DNA from: Roseovarius sp.
Lineage (GTDB): Bacteria > Pseudomonadota > Alphaproteobacteria > Rhodobacterales > Rhodobacteraceae
Direction: 5' to 3'
Assembly (NCBI GenBank): GCA_027493545.1
Contig: JAOSKR010000002.1
Coordinates: forward strand, 1,006,518-1,065,764
Length of the DNA: 59,247 bases
Each line of letters begins with the position of its first letter. The first letter of the stretch is position 1. The notes under the pieces were generated by a model. It searched no databases. It was not told where the DNA came from and worked only from the letters and a program-made list of their open reading frames with translations. Below, one piece after another: positions 50,792 to 59,247 of this stretch. A program made the position numbers and the translations under genes.

Positions 50792-52018
50792 ATGCTTGAC
50801 AAGATAAAACTGGGAATGTCGGTCACGGCACTAACTGCCGCACTGGCCGGGGGGGCCCTGGCCGACGACGGCGTCGTCAAGATCGGCTACGTCACCGGCC
50901 TGAGCGGCGCCTGTTCGGGGATATCCGAAGACGGGCTGAACGGCTCCAAGGCGGCCGTCGAGGATCTGAACGCCGCCGGCGGCATTCTGGGACGCCAGGT
51001 CGAACTGATCATTCGCGACAGCAAGACCAAACCCGACGAGGGTGGCATGCAGGCGCGCGAACTGGTCGCTTCGGAAAAGGTCGACGTCCTGACCGGGGTC
51101 TGCTCGTCGGCGGTTCTGCTGGCGGTTACCGCGGTTGCCGACGAATCCGACACGCCGCACTACGCGATCATCGGCTCCACACAAAGGGCCAATGTCGAGG
51201 CCTTCCACCCGCATTACTGGCAGATCCAGCCGAATGCCGCGATGGAAGCCATCGCCGCGGCCGAATACGTCGCGAAGAAGCCTGACTGGAAGCGCATCAC
51301 GCCGATGGGCTTTGACTACGAGTGGGGTCACACGTCGGTCGAGGCATTCTCGGAACGGCTCAAGAGCCTGCGGCCCGATGTCGAGATCGCCGACCCGATC
51401 TTCGTGAAACTGGGCGATTCCAACATGGGTTCGTACATCGCCCCGGCGCTGTCCAGCAAACCCGACGTGATCTATGCGGCGGTCTTCGGCGGCGGGCTGG
51501 TGAACCTGATCAAGCAGGGCAAGGGGTTCGGCCTGTTCGAGCGCTCCAACCTGCTGACGCTTCTGTCGCTCGACGCGATGCAGGCGGTCGGAGACGCCAT
51601 GCCGGAAAGCGGCGTATACGGTGTTGCCCGCGCCCCGTTCTTTGCGCTCGAGCAAACCGACGAGCTGCAGGCCTTCATCAAGAAGTACACGGATACCTAT
51701 GGCGAGTATCCCACGGACTGGTCGATCCACGGCTATGACGGCATCATGATCTACGCCGCTGCCGCCGAAGCGGCCGGAACGACCGATGCGGATGCGGTGA
51801 TGGCGCAGATCTATGGCTCCAGCTTCGACGGGTTCCGCGGCCGGAACATGACCGTGAGGGCCTTCGACGGCCAGATGGACGCACCGAGCTATGTCGGCGA
51901 GATCAGCAAGGATCCGGCCTATCCCTTCCCGATCATGAAAAACGTCGAGGTCTTCCCCGGCGAGTCGCTGATGTGGAGCGAGGAACATATCCAGTCGCTG
52001 CGCGACGCTGCCAGGTAA
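50792..52018 (+). CDS. ABC transporter substrate-binding protein (branched-chain amino acid type)
   Basis: 408 residues. Signal peptide MLDKIKLGMSVTALTAALAG then GALADDG; mature part of the Peripla_BP_6 (LivK-like) family: VKIGYVTGLSGACSGISEDG, AAVEDLNAAGGILGRQVELI, LTGVCSSAVLLAVTAVADES and GFDYEWGHTSVEAFSERLKS. Family members bind amino acids, amides, urea or aromatic and alicyclic acids. A GGAGGAGG site precedes the ATG. First of five transporter genes inside the alicyclic cluster, so cyclohexanecarboxylate or a similar acid is the likely ligand (inference). Confidence 0.93.
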   Translation: MLDKIKLGMSVTALTAALAGGALADDGVVKIGYVTGLSGACSGISEDGLNGSKAAVEDLNAAGGILGRQVELIIRDSKTKPDEGGMQARELVASEKVDVLTGVCSSAVLLAVTAVADESDTPHYAIIGSTQRANVEAFHPHYWQIQPNAAMEAIAAAEYVAKKPDWKRITPMGFDYEWGHTSVEAFSERLKSLRPDVEIADPIFVKLGDSNMGSYIAPALSSKPDVIYAAVFGGGLVNLIKQGKGFGLFERSNLLTLLSLDAMQAVGDAMPESGVYGVARAPFFALEQTDELQAFIKKYTDTYGEYPTDWSIHGYDGIMIYAAAAEAAGTTDADAVMAQIYGSSFDGFRGRNMTVRAFDGQMDAPSYVGEISKDPAYPFPIMKNVEVFPGESLMWSEEHIQSLRDAAR

Positions 52019-52066
52019 GGAGCGACGCCCCGCCCGCTTTCTGGCGGCGCGGGGCGTCAACCGAAC

Positions 52067-52939
52067 ATGATCTGGGTCCAACTTGTAAACGGGCTGATGG
52101 AGGGCATGATGCTCTTCCTCATCGCCTCCGGTCTGACGCTGATCTTCGGCGTCTCGAGAATCGTGAACTTCGCCCACGGGTCGCTCTACATGCTGGGCGC
52201 GTTCTTTACCTATGCCCTGGTGCCGCTGATCGCGCCGGGAACCGTCGCGGGGTTTTTCGCCTCGGTGCTGCTGGCAGGGATCGGGGTCGCCGTGGTCGGG
52301 CTCATCTTCGAAATCGTCGCGTTGCGCCGGGTGTACGGAGCGGCTCATCTGATGCAGCTCATCATCACGGTCGCGCTGGTCCTGATCATTCGCGACATCG
52401 TCCGATCGATCTGGGGCCCGAACAGCCTGTCGGTTCCCATGCCCGACGCGCTCATGGGCGCGTTGATCATCGGCGAGAACTACTTTCCGATTTTCCCCTT
52501 CGTGATATTCGGCGCCGGTCTGGCGGTCCTGCTGATCATGGTCGTCGTCATCCGGTTCACCCGGGCGGGCATCCTGTTGCGCGCGGGCACCGACGATCGC
52601 GGCATGGCCGCCCTGCTGGGGGTGAACGAAAAGCTGATCTTCACCAGCGTGTTCGGGGCCGGTGCGCTTCTTGCCGGGATCGCGGGCGGGCTGGCCGCGC
52701 CTTATGGCGACGTCAACTACCTTCTCGACACCGCGGTCATCGTCACCGCGTTCATCGTGGTCGTCATCGGGGGCCTGGGCAACCTCTACGGGGCCTTCGC
52801 CGCGGCGATGCTGGTCGGCGTCGCCAAGGCGATGGGAATTCTCTACTTCCCGCGGCTGTCGATGGTCTTGATCTTTCTCGTCATGGCCGCCGTTCTTCTG
52901 GCCCGGTCTCTTGGCCGTCAGGGAGGGCCTTCGCGTTGA
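52067..52939 (+). CDS. ABC transporter permease LivH-type
   Basis: 290 residues with about eight membrane helices. GLMEGMMLFLIASGLTLIFG and VSRIVNFAHGSLYMLGAFFT are the LivH/BPD_transp_2 signature; GTDDRGMAALLGVNEKLIFT is the cytoplasmic loop that contacts the ATPase. AFIVVVIGGLGNLYGAFAAA lies near the end. Inner-membrane. The stop overlaps the livM-type start (TTGA). Confidence 0.94.
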   Translation: MIWVQLVNGLMEGMMLFLIASGLTLIFGVSRIVNFAHGSLYMLGAFFTYALVPLIAPGTVAGFFASVLLAGIGVAVVGLIFEIVALRRVYGAAHLMQLIITVALVLIIRDIVRSIWGPNSLSVPMPDALMGALIIGENYFPIFPFVIFGAGLAVLLIMVVVIRFTRAGILLRAGTDDRGMAALLGVNEKLIFTSVFGAGALLAGIAGGLAAPYGDVNYLLDTAVIVTAFIVVVIGGLGNLYGAFAAAMLVGVAKAMGILYFPRLSMVLIFLVMAAVLLARSLGRQGGPSR

Positions 52940-53889
52940 ACCTCCTCCCGAAAATGACCCCGCTGAGGTGGACCCTCGCCGTAGCGATCATCGTCATCGT
53001 GGAACTGATCAACCGTCTCGCCGGCGTCGGCATGTCGATGATCCTGACCGAGATGCTAATCCTCGCGCTCTTCGCCTCGTCGCTCGGTCTCCTGATGAGC
53101 TACGGACAGATGGTCAGCTTCGGCCATGCCGCCTATTTCGGCCTTGGCGCCTACGGCTTCACGCTGGCGGCCGCGCGCTTTGGCCTGCCGGTCGAGATCG
53201 CCGTTTTCATCGGCCCGCTCGTCGCCGGGATCGGCGGGCTGTTCTTCGGGGCGCTCTGCGTGCGCCTGACCGAGATCTACTTTGCCATGCTGACGCTGGC
53301 CTGCGCCGAGATAACCTTTACCGTGCTGTTCCAGTGGTACGATTTCACCGGCGGGGATACCGGGATCACCGGTTTCATGGACCCGCGCTTCGGGCTGTCC
53401 GAGCAGAACTTCATGACGCTCGTGCTTGTCGTGCTGATCGCGTGTCTGTTGATCATGGCCTGGATCGTCAAATCGCCGCTCGGGCTGTCCATTCGCGTGG
53501 TCGGCCAGGATCGTTGGCGCGCCGCCGCCCTGGGCCTCGCGCCGCGCCGGGTACAGCTGACCGTGTTCGTCATCGCCTCGTTCTTTGCCGGCATCGCCGG
53601 GACGCTTTTCGCGGTGTTTCAGGGCAGTGCCTTCCCGGACTATGCCGGGCTCGGCTTTTACGCTGGATGCGCTGATCATGGTGGTCTGGGCGGGCTCAGC
53701 AGCTTCTGGGGCGGGGTCGTGGGCGCGGCGGTTCTGGTCCAGCTCGAACATCTCGTCACTTCGGTCACCTCGCACTGGGAACTCCTGCTCGGGCTGTCGG
53801 TGCTGGTGATGGTGCTGGTGGTGCCGCAAGGTTTGACATCGGTGGTCGGGCGCCTGTCCGACATGCTTGGACTGGGGAAGCGGAAATGA
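52936..53889 (+). CDS. ABC transporter permease LivM-type (two compensating frameshifts)
   Basis: 317 residues with about eight to ten helices. GLLMSYGQMVSFGHAAYFGL and GLGAYGFTLAAARFGL are the LivM signature; SIRVVGQDRWRAAALGLAPR contacts the ATPase. The TTG start at 52936 has GGGAGGG eight bases upstream and overlaps the preceding stop; an ATG at 52954 is the alternative. Between 53657 and 53692 the sequence reads out of frame (GFYAGCADHGGLGGLSS). Removing one T from TTTT and adding one G to TGGGC restores GFTLDALIMVVWGGLSSFWG, the conserved text, so two opposite errors are likely. Confidence 0.92.
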   Translation: MNLLPKMTPLRWTLAVAIIVIVELINRLAGVGMSMILTEMLILALFASSLGLLMSYGQMVSFGHAAYFGLGAYGFTLAAARFGLPVEIAVFIGPLVAGIGGLFFGALCVRLTEIYFAMLTLACAEITFTVLFQWYDFTGGDTGITGFMDPRFGLSEQNFMTLVLVVLIACLLIMAWIVKSPLGLSIRVVGQDRWRAAALGLAPRRVQLTVFVIASFFAGIAGTLFAVFQGSAFPDYAGLGFYAGCADHGGLGGLSSFWGGVVGAAVLVQLEHLVTSVTSHWELLLGLSVLVMVLVVPQGLTSVVGRLSDMLGLGKRK

Positions 53890-54634
53890 GCCACGATCCT
53901 CTTCTGAAAACCCGTGGAATCCGCAAGACATTCGGCCAGTTCGTTGCGCTCGACAATGTCGATTTCGACCTGCCGGCCGGGGAAAACACGCTCTGATCGG
54001 GCCGAACGGGGCGGGCAAGTCGACCTTCATTGCCTGCATCGCCGGTCAGTTGCCGGGCGTGGAGGGCGTCGTGACATTCAAGGGGGCCGACATCACCCGG
54101 GCGACCCCGGTCGATCTGGCCCGGCGGGGCATCGGCCGGACCTTCCAGATTTCGCGCGCGTTCCCGGACATGAGCGTGCTCGAAAACATGACCTCGGCCT
54201 TCGTCATCGCGAACGGCGCCTGGGCCAGCCTGAGGCGGTCCGTTCTGGCCGAGGCCGAGGACACCGCGGCGGCGATGCTCGACACCGTCGGTCTGGGCGA
54301 CCGCGCCGGCACCCGGGTGTCCGACCTCAGCCTGGGCGACCGCAAGCGCCTTGAATTCGGCATGGTGCTGGCCAACGATCCCGACCTCCTGCTGCTCGAC
54401 GAGCCGACCGCGGGCATGTCGATCAAGGAACGCCACCACCTGATGGATCTGGTCGCGGCGCGGATCGACGAGACCGGCAAGACACTTCTGTTCGTCGAGC
54501 ACGACATCGACGTGGTTCTCAAGATCGCCACCCGCGTAACCGTCATGGTGCGCGGAGCCATTCTCGCCGCCGGTTCGCCGCAGGAAATCGCGGCCAACCA
54601 GGACGTCCAGGCCGTTTACCTGGGGGCACCACTG

Positions 54635-54636
<2 letters not shown>
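53886..54636 (+). CDS. ABC transporter ATP-binding protein LivG-type (frameshifted)
   Basis: About 250 residues after repair. MSHDPLLKTRGIRKTFGQFV and ALDNVDFDLPAGE precede a break near 53990, where one base is missing; then HALIGPNGAGKSTFIACIAG (Walker A), ISRAFPDMSVLENMTSAFVI, signature LSLGDRKRLEFGMVLANDPD, and Walker B LLLLDEPTAGMSIKE. The end also looks shifted: with three instead of four G near 54622 it would read VYLGHH and stop at TGA 54634-54636, overlapping the next ATG. As written it runs into livF without a stop. The start overlaps the livM-type stop (ATGA). Confidence 0.88.
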
Positions 54637-55342
<706 letters not shown>

Positions 55343-55355
55343 GCGGACCGGAAAA

Positions 55356-56519
55356 ATGACAAGAACCGTATTTGACACCGAAGAACTGGATGCAATCCGG
55401 GACCTGGCCCGCAAATTCGCGCGGGACCGTGTCGCATCCGGCTATCAGGCCCGGGAAGGCGCCGGACAAATGGACATGGCGCTGGTCCGCGAGATGGGCG
55501 ACCTCGGGCTGATCGCGCCGGAACTGCCCGAGGTGGTCGGCGGCATGGGGGCGGACTTTCTCTGTTCCGGCGTCATCATCGAGGAGATCGCAAAGGCCGA
55601 CTTCACTTTTGCCTATGTGTCGCTTCTGGCATCGCTGAACGGGCAGATCCTGCACAGGTTCGCGCGGCCCGAGGTGGCGGGCGACTGGCTGCCCGGGCTG
55701 ACCGCGGGCGAACATCTGCTGGCCATTGCCCTGACCGAGCCCAGAGGCGGATCGGATGCCGCCAATCTCGGCCTGCGGATGGAGCGCGACGGCGACTGCT
55801 ATGTGATCAATGGCGAAAAAACCTCGATCTCGGCCAATCAGTGCGCGAAAGGCGTGGTCACCTTCGCCCGCACCGGCAAGCCCGGAGAAGGCGGAGCCCA
55901 CGGGATTTCCGCCATTCTGGTGCCGCTCGATCTGCCCGGCATCACCACGTCGAAATTCTCCAACATGGGTCAGAACCAGATCGGCCACGGCTCCATCTGG
56001 TTCGACAACGTGCGCGTCCCGGCGAATTACCTGCTTGGCGAGGAAGGCAAGGGGTTCGTGCAGGTCATGCAGGGGTTCGACTTTTCGCGCTCCCTGATCG
56101 GACTGCAATGCCTCGGGGCCGCCCGGCAGAGCCTCGATGAAACCTGGGCCTATGTCGGCGAACGCCGCGCCTTTGGCAAACCGCTCGCCGCGTTTCAGGG
56201 GGTCACCCACCAGCTTGCCGATTTCGACACCAGGGTCGAGGCGGCACGACTGCTGTCGATGAACGCGCTCTGGCTCAAGGATCAGGGCCTGCCGCACACC
56301 GCCGAGGCCGCAATGACCAAGTGGTGGCCGCCGCTGCTGGCCTATGAGACCATCCATGCCTGCCTGCTGATCCACGGCCATGCCGGCTATGCCAGCGACC
56401 TGCCGTTCCAGCAGCGTCTTCGCGACGTGCTGGGCTTGCAGATCGGCGACGGAACGGCGCACATCATGAAGAACATCATCGCCCGCGAACGGGCCGGCAA
56501 GGATGCCGTTCGCGGATGA
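55356..56519 (+). CDS. aliB: cyclohexanecarboxyl-CoA dehydrogenase, AliB-like
   Basis: 387 residues, intact. Acyl-CoA dehydrogenase with IALTEPRGGSDAANLGLRME, NGEKTSISANQCAKGVVTFA and FVQVMQGFDFSRSLIGLQCL. This last stretch and RLRDVLGLQIGDGTAHIMKN are those of the cyclohexanecarboxyl-CoA-type enzymes as I remember them. The catalytic position shows Asp365 in GDGT where most acyl-CoA dehydrogenases have Glu in YEGT; Asp is reported as base in enzymes of alicyclic acyl-CoA metabolism. Predicted to make cyclohex-1-ene-1-carboxyl-CoA. It lies just upstream of the ligase gene, as expected for an aliA/aliB pair. Confidence 0.85.
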   Translation: MTRTVFDTEELDAIRDLARKFARDRVASGYQAREGAGQMDMALVREMGDLGLIAPELPEVVGGMGADFLCSGVIIEEIAKADFTFAYVSLLASLNGQILHRFARPEVAGDWLPGLTAGEHLLAIALTEPRGGSDAANLGLRMERDGDCYVINGEKTSISANQCAKGVVTFARTGKPGEGGAHGISAILVPLDLPGITTSKFSNMGQNQIGHGSIWFDNVRVPANYLLGEEGKGFVQVMQGFDFSRSLIGLQCLGAARQSLDETWAYVGERRAFGKPLAAFQGVTHQLADFDTRVEAARLLSMNALWLKDQGLPHTAEAAMTKWWPPLLAYETIHACLLIHGHAGYASDLPFQQRLRDVLGLQIGDGTAHIMKNIIARERAGKDAVRG

Positions 56520-56550
56520 TGCCGCACGAGAGCGAAGGAGAAAGTACTCT

Positions 56551-58194
56551 ATGGAATTCAATGCCATTCTGATCGAGCCCCGGCGCGCCGAGATGGAGGC
56601 CAAGGGCTTTTGGCTGAACAGGACGGCCGAAGACTACCTCGACGAAAGGCTTGCGCGGTCTCCCGATGCCCTGGCGATGACTGCAATCACCGCCGCCACC
56701 GGCGACCGGCGCGACCTCACCGGGCGGAACTCGACCTGCTGGGCGACCGCGCGGCCATCGGGTTGCGAAAGCTCGGGGTCGGCCGGAACGATGTCGTCGC
56801 CTGCCAGTTGCCCAATAGCTGGCAATTCGTGGCGCTTTATCTGGGCTGCTCGCGCGTCGGCGCCGTGTTCAATCCGGTGATGCACATCTTCCGCCAGCGC
56901 GAGTTGTCCTTCATCCTGGCGCATGGCGAGGCCAAGGTCTTTGTCGCACCCAAGGTCTTCAACAAGTTCGACCACGAGGAAATGGCCGAAGGCCTGAAAC
57001 CCGGCCTGCCGCATCTCGAACAGGTCGTCATCCTGGGCGGCAAGGGGGCGAACAACTTCGAGGCGCTTCTTTGCAATCCCGATTTCGACGCCGAGCGTGC
57101 CAGCATCTCGCGCGACGACCGCCTCGGGCCCAATGACGTGATGCAACTGGTCTACACCTCCGGCACGACGGGCGAGCCGAAAGGGGGTCATGCACACGCC
57201 GAACACCCTGTTTTCCAACCTCGCGCCCTTTGCGGAGCGCCTGAAGATCACCGCAAACGACGTGATCATGATGGCCTCGCCGATGGCACATCAGACCGGG
57301 TTCATGTACGGGCTTCTCCTTCCGCTGATGCTCGGTGCGCGTTCCGTCCTCATGGACAGCTGGAACAAGACGCTGGCCGCCAAACTCGTGGAATCGGAAG
57401 GCGTGACCTGGACAATGGCCTCGACCCCGTTCCTGATGGACCTCACCAGCGCCGTCGAGGAAGAGGGAACCGACTCCTCGACCTTGCGCATCTTCCTTTG
57501 CGCCGGCACGGTGATTCCCGGCCCGGTCGTCGAGAGGGCGCAAAAGGTTCTCGGGGCACGGGTGATCTCGGCCTGGGGCATGAGCGAAAACGGCGCGGTC
57601 ACCACGGTGCGTCTCGAGGATCCGGACGACATGTCCGCGAAATCCGACGGGATACCGCTTCCCGGGGTCGAACTGCAGATACGGGACGCCGATGGAGCCC
57701 CCGTGAGCACCGGGACCGAGGGCGACATTTATCTTCGCGCCTGCTCAAACTTTGGCGGCTATCTCAAGCGCCCCGATCTCAACGGGATGGACGAGGACGG
57801 CTGGTTCGAAACCGGCGACCGGGGCCGCGTGGACGAGAACGGGTTCCTGCGGGTATGCGGCCGCTCCAAGGACATCATCATCCGCGGCGCCGAGAACATC
57901 CCCGTGATCGAGGTCGAGGCGGAAATCTACAAACATCCCGCCGTCGCCATGGTGGCGGTGGTGGGCTACCCCGATGAACGTCTGGGCGAGCGGGCTTGTG
58001 CGGTCATCACGCCGAAACCGGGGCAGACGCTCACACTCGAAGAAATCCAGGCCTTTCTGAAGGACCGCGGAGTGACCAAGCAATACTGGCCGGAACGGCT
58101 GGAACTGAGGGACACCCTGCCGATGACCGCTTCCGGCAAGATCCAGAAATTCGCGTTGCGCGAGGAGTTGCGCGGCGGGGAGGAAAAGGCATGA
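56551..58194 (+). CDS. aliA: cyclohexanecarboxylate-CoA ligase, AliA-like (two frameshifts)
   Basis: About 547 residues after repair. Acyl-CoA synthetase that activates the acid with ATP and CoA. GAAGGAG precedes the ATG. One base is missing near 56727 (ATGDRRDLT to AELDLLGDRAAIGLRKLG), and one G too many in GGGGG near 57187 (TSGTTGEPKG to VMHTPNTLFSNLAPFAE). AMP-binding motifs: VYTSGTTGEPKG, MASPMAHQTGFMYGLLLPLM, SAWGMSENGAVTTV, DGWFETGDRGRVDENGFLRV and a C-terminal PMTASGKIQKFALRE with the catalytic Lys. It overlaps the following SDR gene by four bases. Confidence 0.9.
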
Positions 58195-58942
58195 GCTTCG
58201 CGAAGCGTATCGCCGCCGTCAGCGGCGCGGGCGGGCCGATGGGACGTGCGGTCATCGACCGGCTGGTGGCCGGCGGCATCGCCGGGCTGGCCCTTACCGA
58301 TATCTCGGCGCGCCGGCTCGAAGAAACCCGAAAGGCGCTGCCCCCGGGGCTGCCGGTGACCACGCTGCGCGCCGATGTGACGGTCGGCGACGAGGCGGGC
58401 GCCTTTGGCCGCGCCGCGCTGCAAGCACATGGCGGCGTCGACATCCTGGTCAATGTCGTCGGTGGCATTCGGTCGAACAGCCTCTACACGCCGGCACTGG
58501 AAATCCCGGCCGATCAGTGGCGCAGCACGTTCGATCTCAACATCCTCGGCACGATGTTCCTGACCCGCGCATTCGCGCCCGGAATGATCGAACGTCGCTG
58601 GGGCCGGGTCGTCAACTTCGCGTCGATCGTGTTCGGCGGCGAGCCGGGGCAGGCCGATTACGCCGCCGCCAAGGCCGCGGTGGCGTCGCTCAGCCGGACG
58701 CTCGCGCAGGAACTGGCCCCGCATGTGACGGTGAACTGTGTCGCGCCCGGCCTGACACGCACGTCCGTGACGGAAAACATGCCCGACGCCGAACGCGACC
58801 GGGTTATCGGGGCAACTGGAACCGCCGCATGGCCGAACCGTCGGAAACCGCCGATGCGGTCGCCTATTTCCTGACCGATGCCGCGCGCTTCGTGACCGGC
58901 GAGATGCTGTCGGTTTCGGGCGGAATCCGGCCTCATCTCTAG
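58191..58942 (+). CDS. second short-chain dehydrogenase of the cluster (frameshifted)
   Basis: About 251 residues after repair. MSFAKRIAAVSGAGGPMGRA contains a slightly unusual glycine motif (SGAGGPMG); DILVNVVGG, VVNFASIVFGGEPGQADYAA with Ser and Tyr, and AKAAVASLSR with the Lys follow. The frame breaks near 58815, and the end (RRMAEPSETADAVAYFLTDA, GEMLSVSGGIRPHL) lies in another frame. It is translationally coupled to the ligase gene. Substrate unknown; a ring-hydroxyl intermediate or a second hydroxyacyl-CoA is possible. The stop lies within the edge of the next inverted-repeat element. Confidence 0.82.
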
Positions 58943-59111
58943 AGCAAGACGACTCCCGATTGAACCACCAGCCTTGAGGCGAGGATCGCGCCCGGCACCG
59001 AGGGTGGGCGGGTCGCGCCTGCCCGGGGGCGGGGTCGGGCGCGATCCGGGCTGACGCCCCGGAAGAGAAGAGGGCGGTACTGATTCAGACAGAACTCATC
59101 CTGCTCTGGAG
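58937..59111. mobile_element. MITE-like element with terminal inverted repeats
   Basis: Left arm CTCTAGAGCAAGACGACTCC (58937 onward) and the complement of the right arm CTCCAGAGCAGGATGAGTTC (to 59111) match at 15 of the first 20 positions. About 130 bases of GC-rich DNA with hairpin-forming GGTGGGCGGGTCGCG-type runs lie between. It has no coding capacity. The left arm supplies the stop codon of the second SDR gene. Confidence 0.5.
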
Positions 59112-59247
59112 TGCGCACGAAATCAACGCGTTGGAGCATGGCGCGCGAAGGCGGATGAACGCGCCTCGCGCCCGGGCGGTGACGGGTCTTTGCGGCACCG
59201 GGGCGGCCCGGATACAAGGTGTCGCAAGGCAGCGGGGTCTGTCGCTC
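58943..59247. other. window end without recognised gene
   Basis: The last 305 bases hold the MITE-like element and about 135 bases of GC-rich DNA to the right edge. An open frame on the minus strand across it (58939-59217) is rejected because it reads through the element. Any gene beyond, for example a BadK-type hydratase, is outside the window. Confidence 0.5.

Noticed and set aside
58939..59217. Minus-strand frame at the right end
   Set aside because: It reads across the inverted-repeat element and overlaps the stop of the SDR gene; no protein-like pattern.

Overview
The window is high-GC, densely packed DNA that reads as a chromosomal segment of an alphaproteobacterium of the Rhodobacterales, Roseobacter-like. 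The grounds are the gene families together: NnrS/NnrU, a soxBDAG sarcosine oxidase cluster, a TadG-like vWA pilin cluster, RecJ/RecN/BamD/LpxC of alphaproteobacterial type, phenylacetate catabolism with PaaZ and PaaX, a DddQ-like DMSP lyase (which suggests a marine or marine-influenced habitat), TRAP transport and CcrM-type GANTC sites. The species cannot be named from sequence alone.

Layout: (1) 1-5.1 kb, nnrS (cut by the left edge), nnrU, a lytic transglycosylase, trmO, an HlyU-like gene and an unknown gene. (2) 5.1-9.7 kb, rpoD and dnaG with a small secreted protein. (3) 9.7-14.8 kb, soxBDAG on the minus strand, which demethylates sarcosine; a glutamate-dehydrogenase paralogue follows. (4) 16.6-19.5 kb, three Tad-type envelope/pilin genes. 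(5) 19.5-31.9 kb, housekeeping genes: a TetR regulator, a lipoprotein, hom, glpX, recJ, recN, bamD, lpxC, gdhA and a HEITH-motif lipoprotein. (6) 32.2-42.3 kb, a phenylacetyl-CoA catabolic region: paaABCDE, an extra ferritin-like gene, a DMSP lyase, a TetR regulator, paaI, paaG, paaZ and a PaaX-type regulator. (7) 42.5-46.9 kb, a TRAP transporter and msrA/msrB. (8) 47.3-58.9 kb, a cluster for alicyclic acid (cyclohexanecarboxylate) degradation: two acyl-CoA dehydrogenases, a MarR (BadR-like) regulator, BadH- and BadI-like enzymes, a five-gene branched-chain-type ABC importer, an AliA-like ligase and a second SDR.

The last region is the most interesting. Import, CoA activation, dehydrogenation, oxidation and ring opening to pimeloyl-CoA can be followed through adjacent genes. 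The same palindrome (CAATATATTG core) lies before the first dehydrogenase gene and between the MarR gene and badH. The hydratase (BadK) needed between AliB and BadH is not in the window. The phenylacetate region has its own shared palindrome, present before paaA and between paaG and paaZ.

Two general points affect how the annotation is read. First, about twenty genes carry single-base frameshifts, mostly in short homopolymers. They include essential genes, and livM carries a compensating pair. I take them as sequence errors rather than decay and annotate full-length genes across them. Second, short intergenic elements with terminal inverted repeats and GC-rich hairpin cores recur, often touching the stop codon of the preceding gene.
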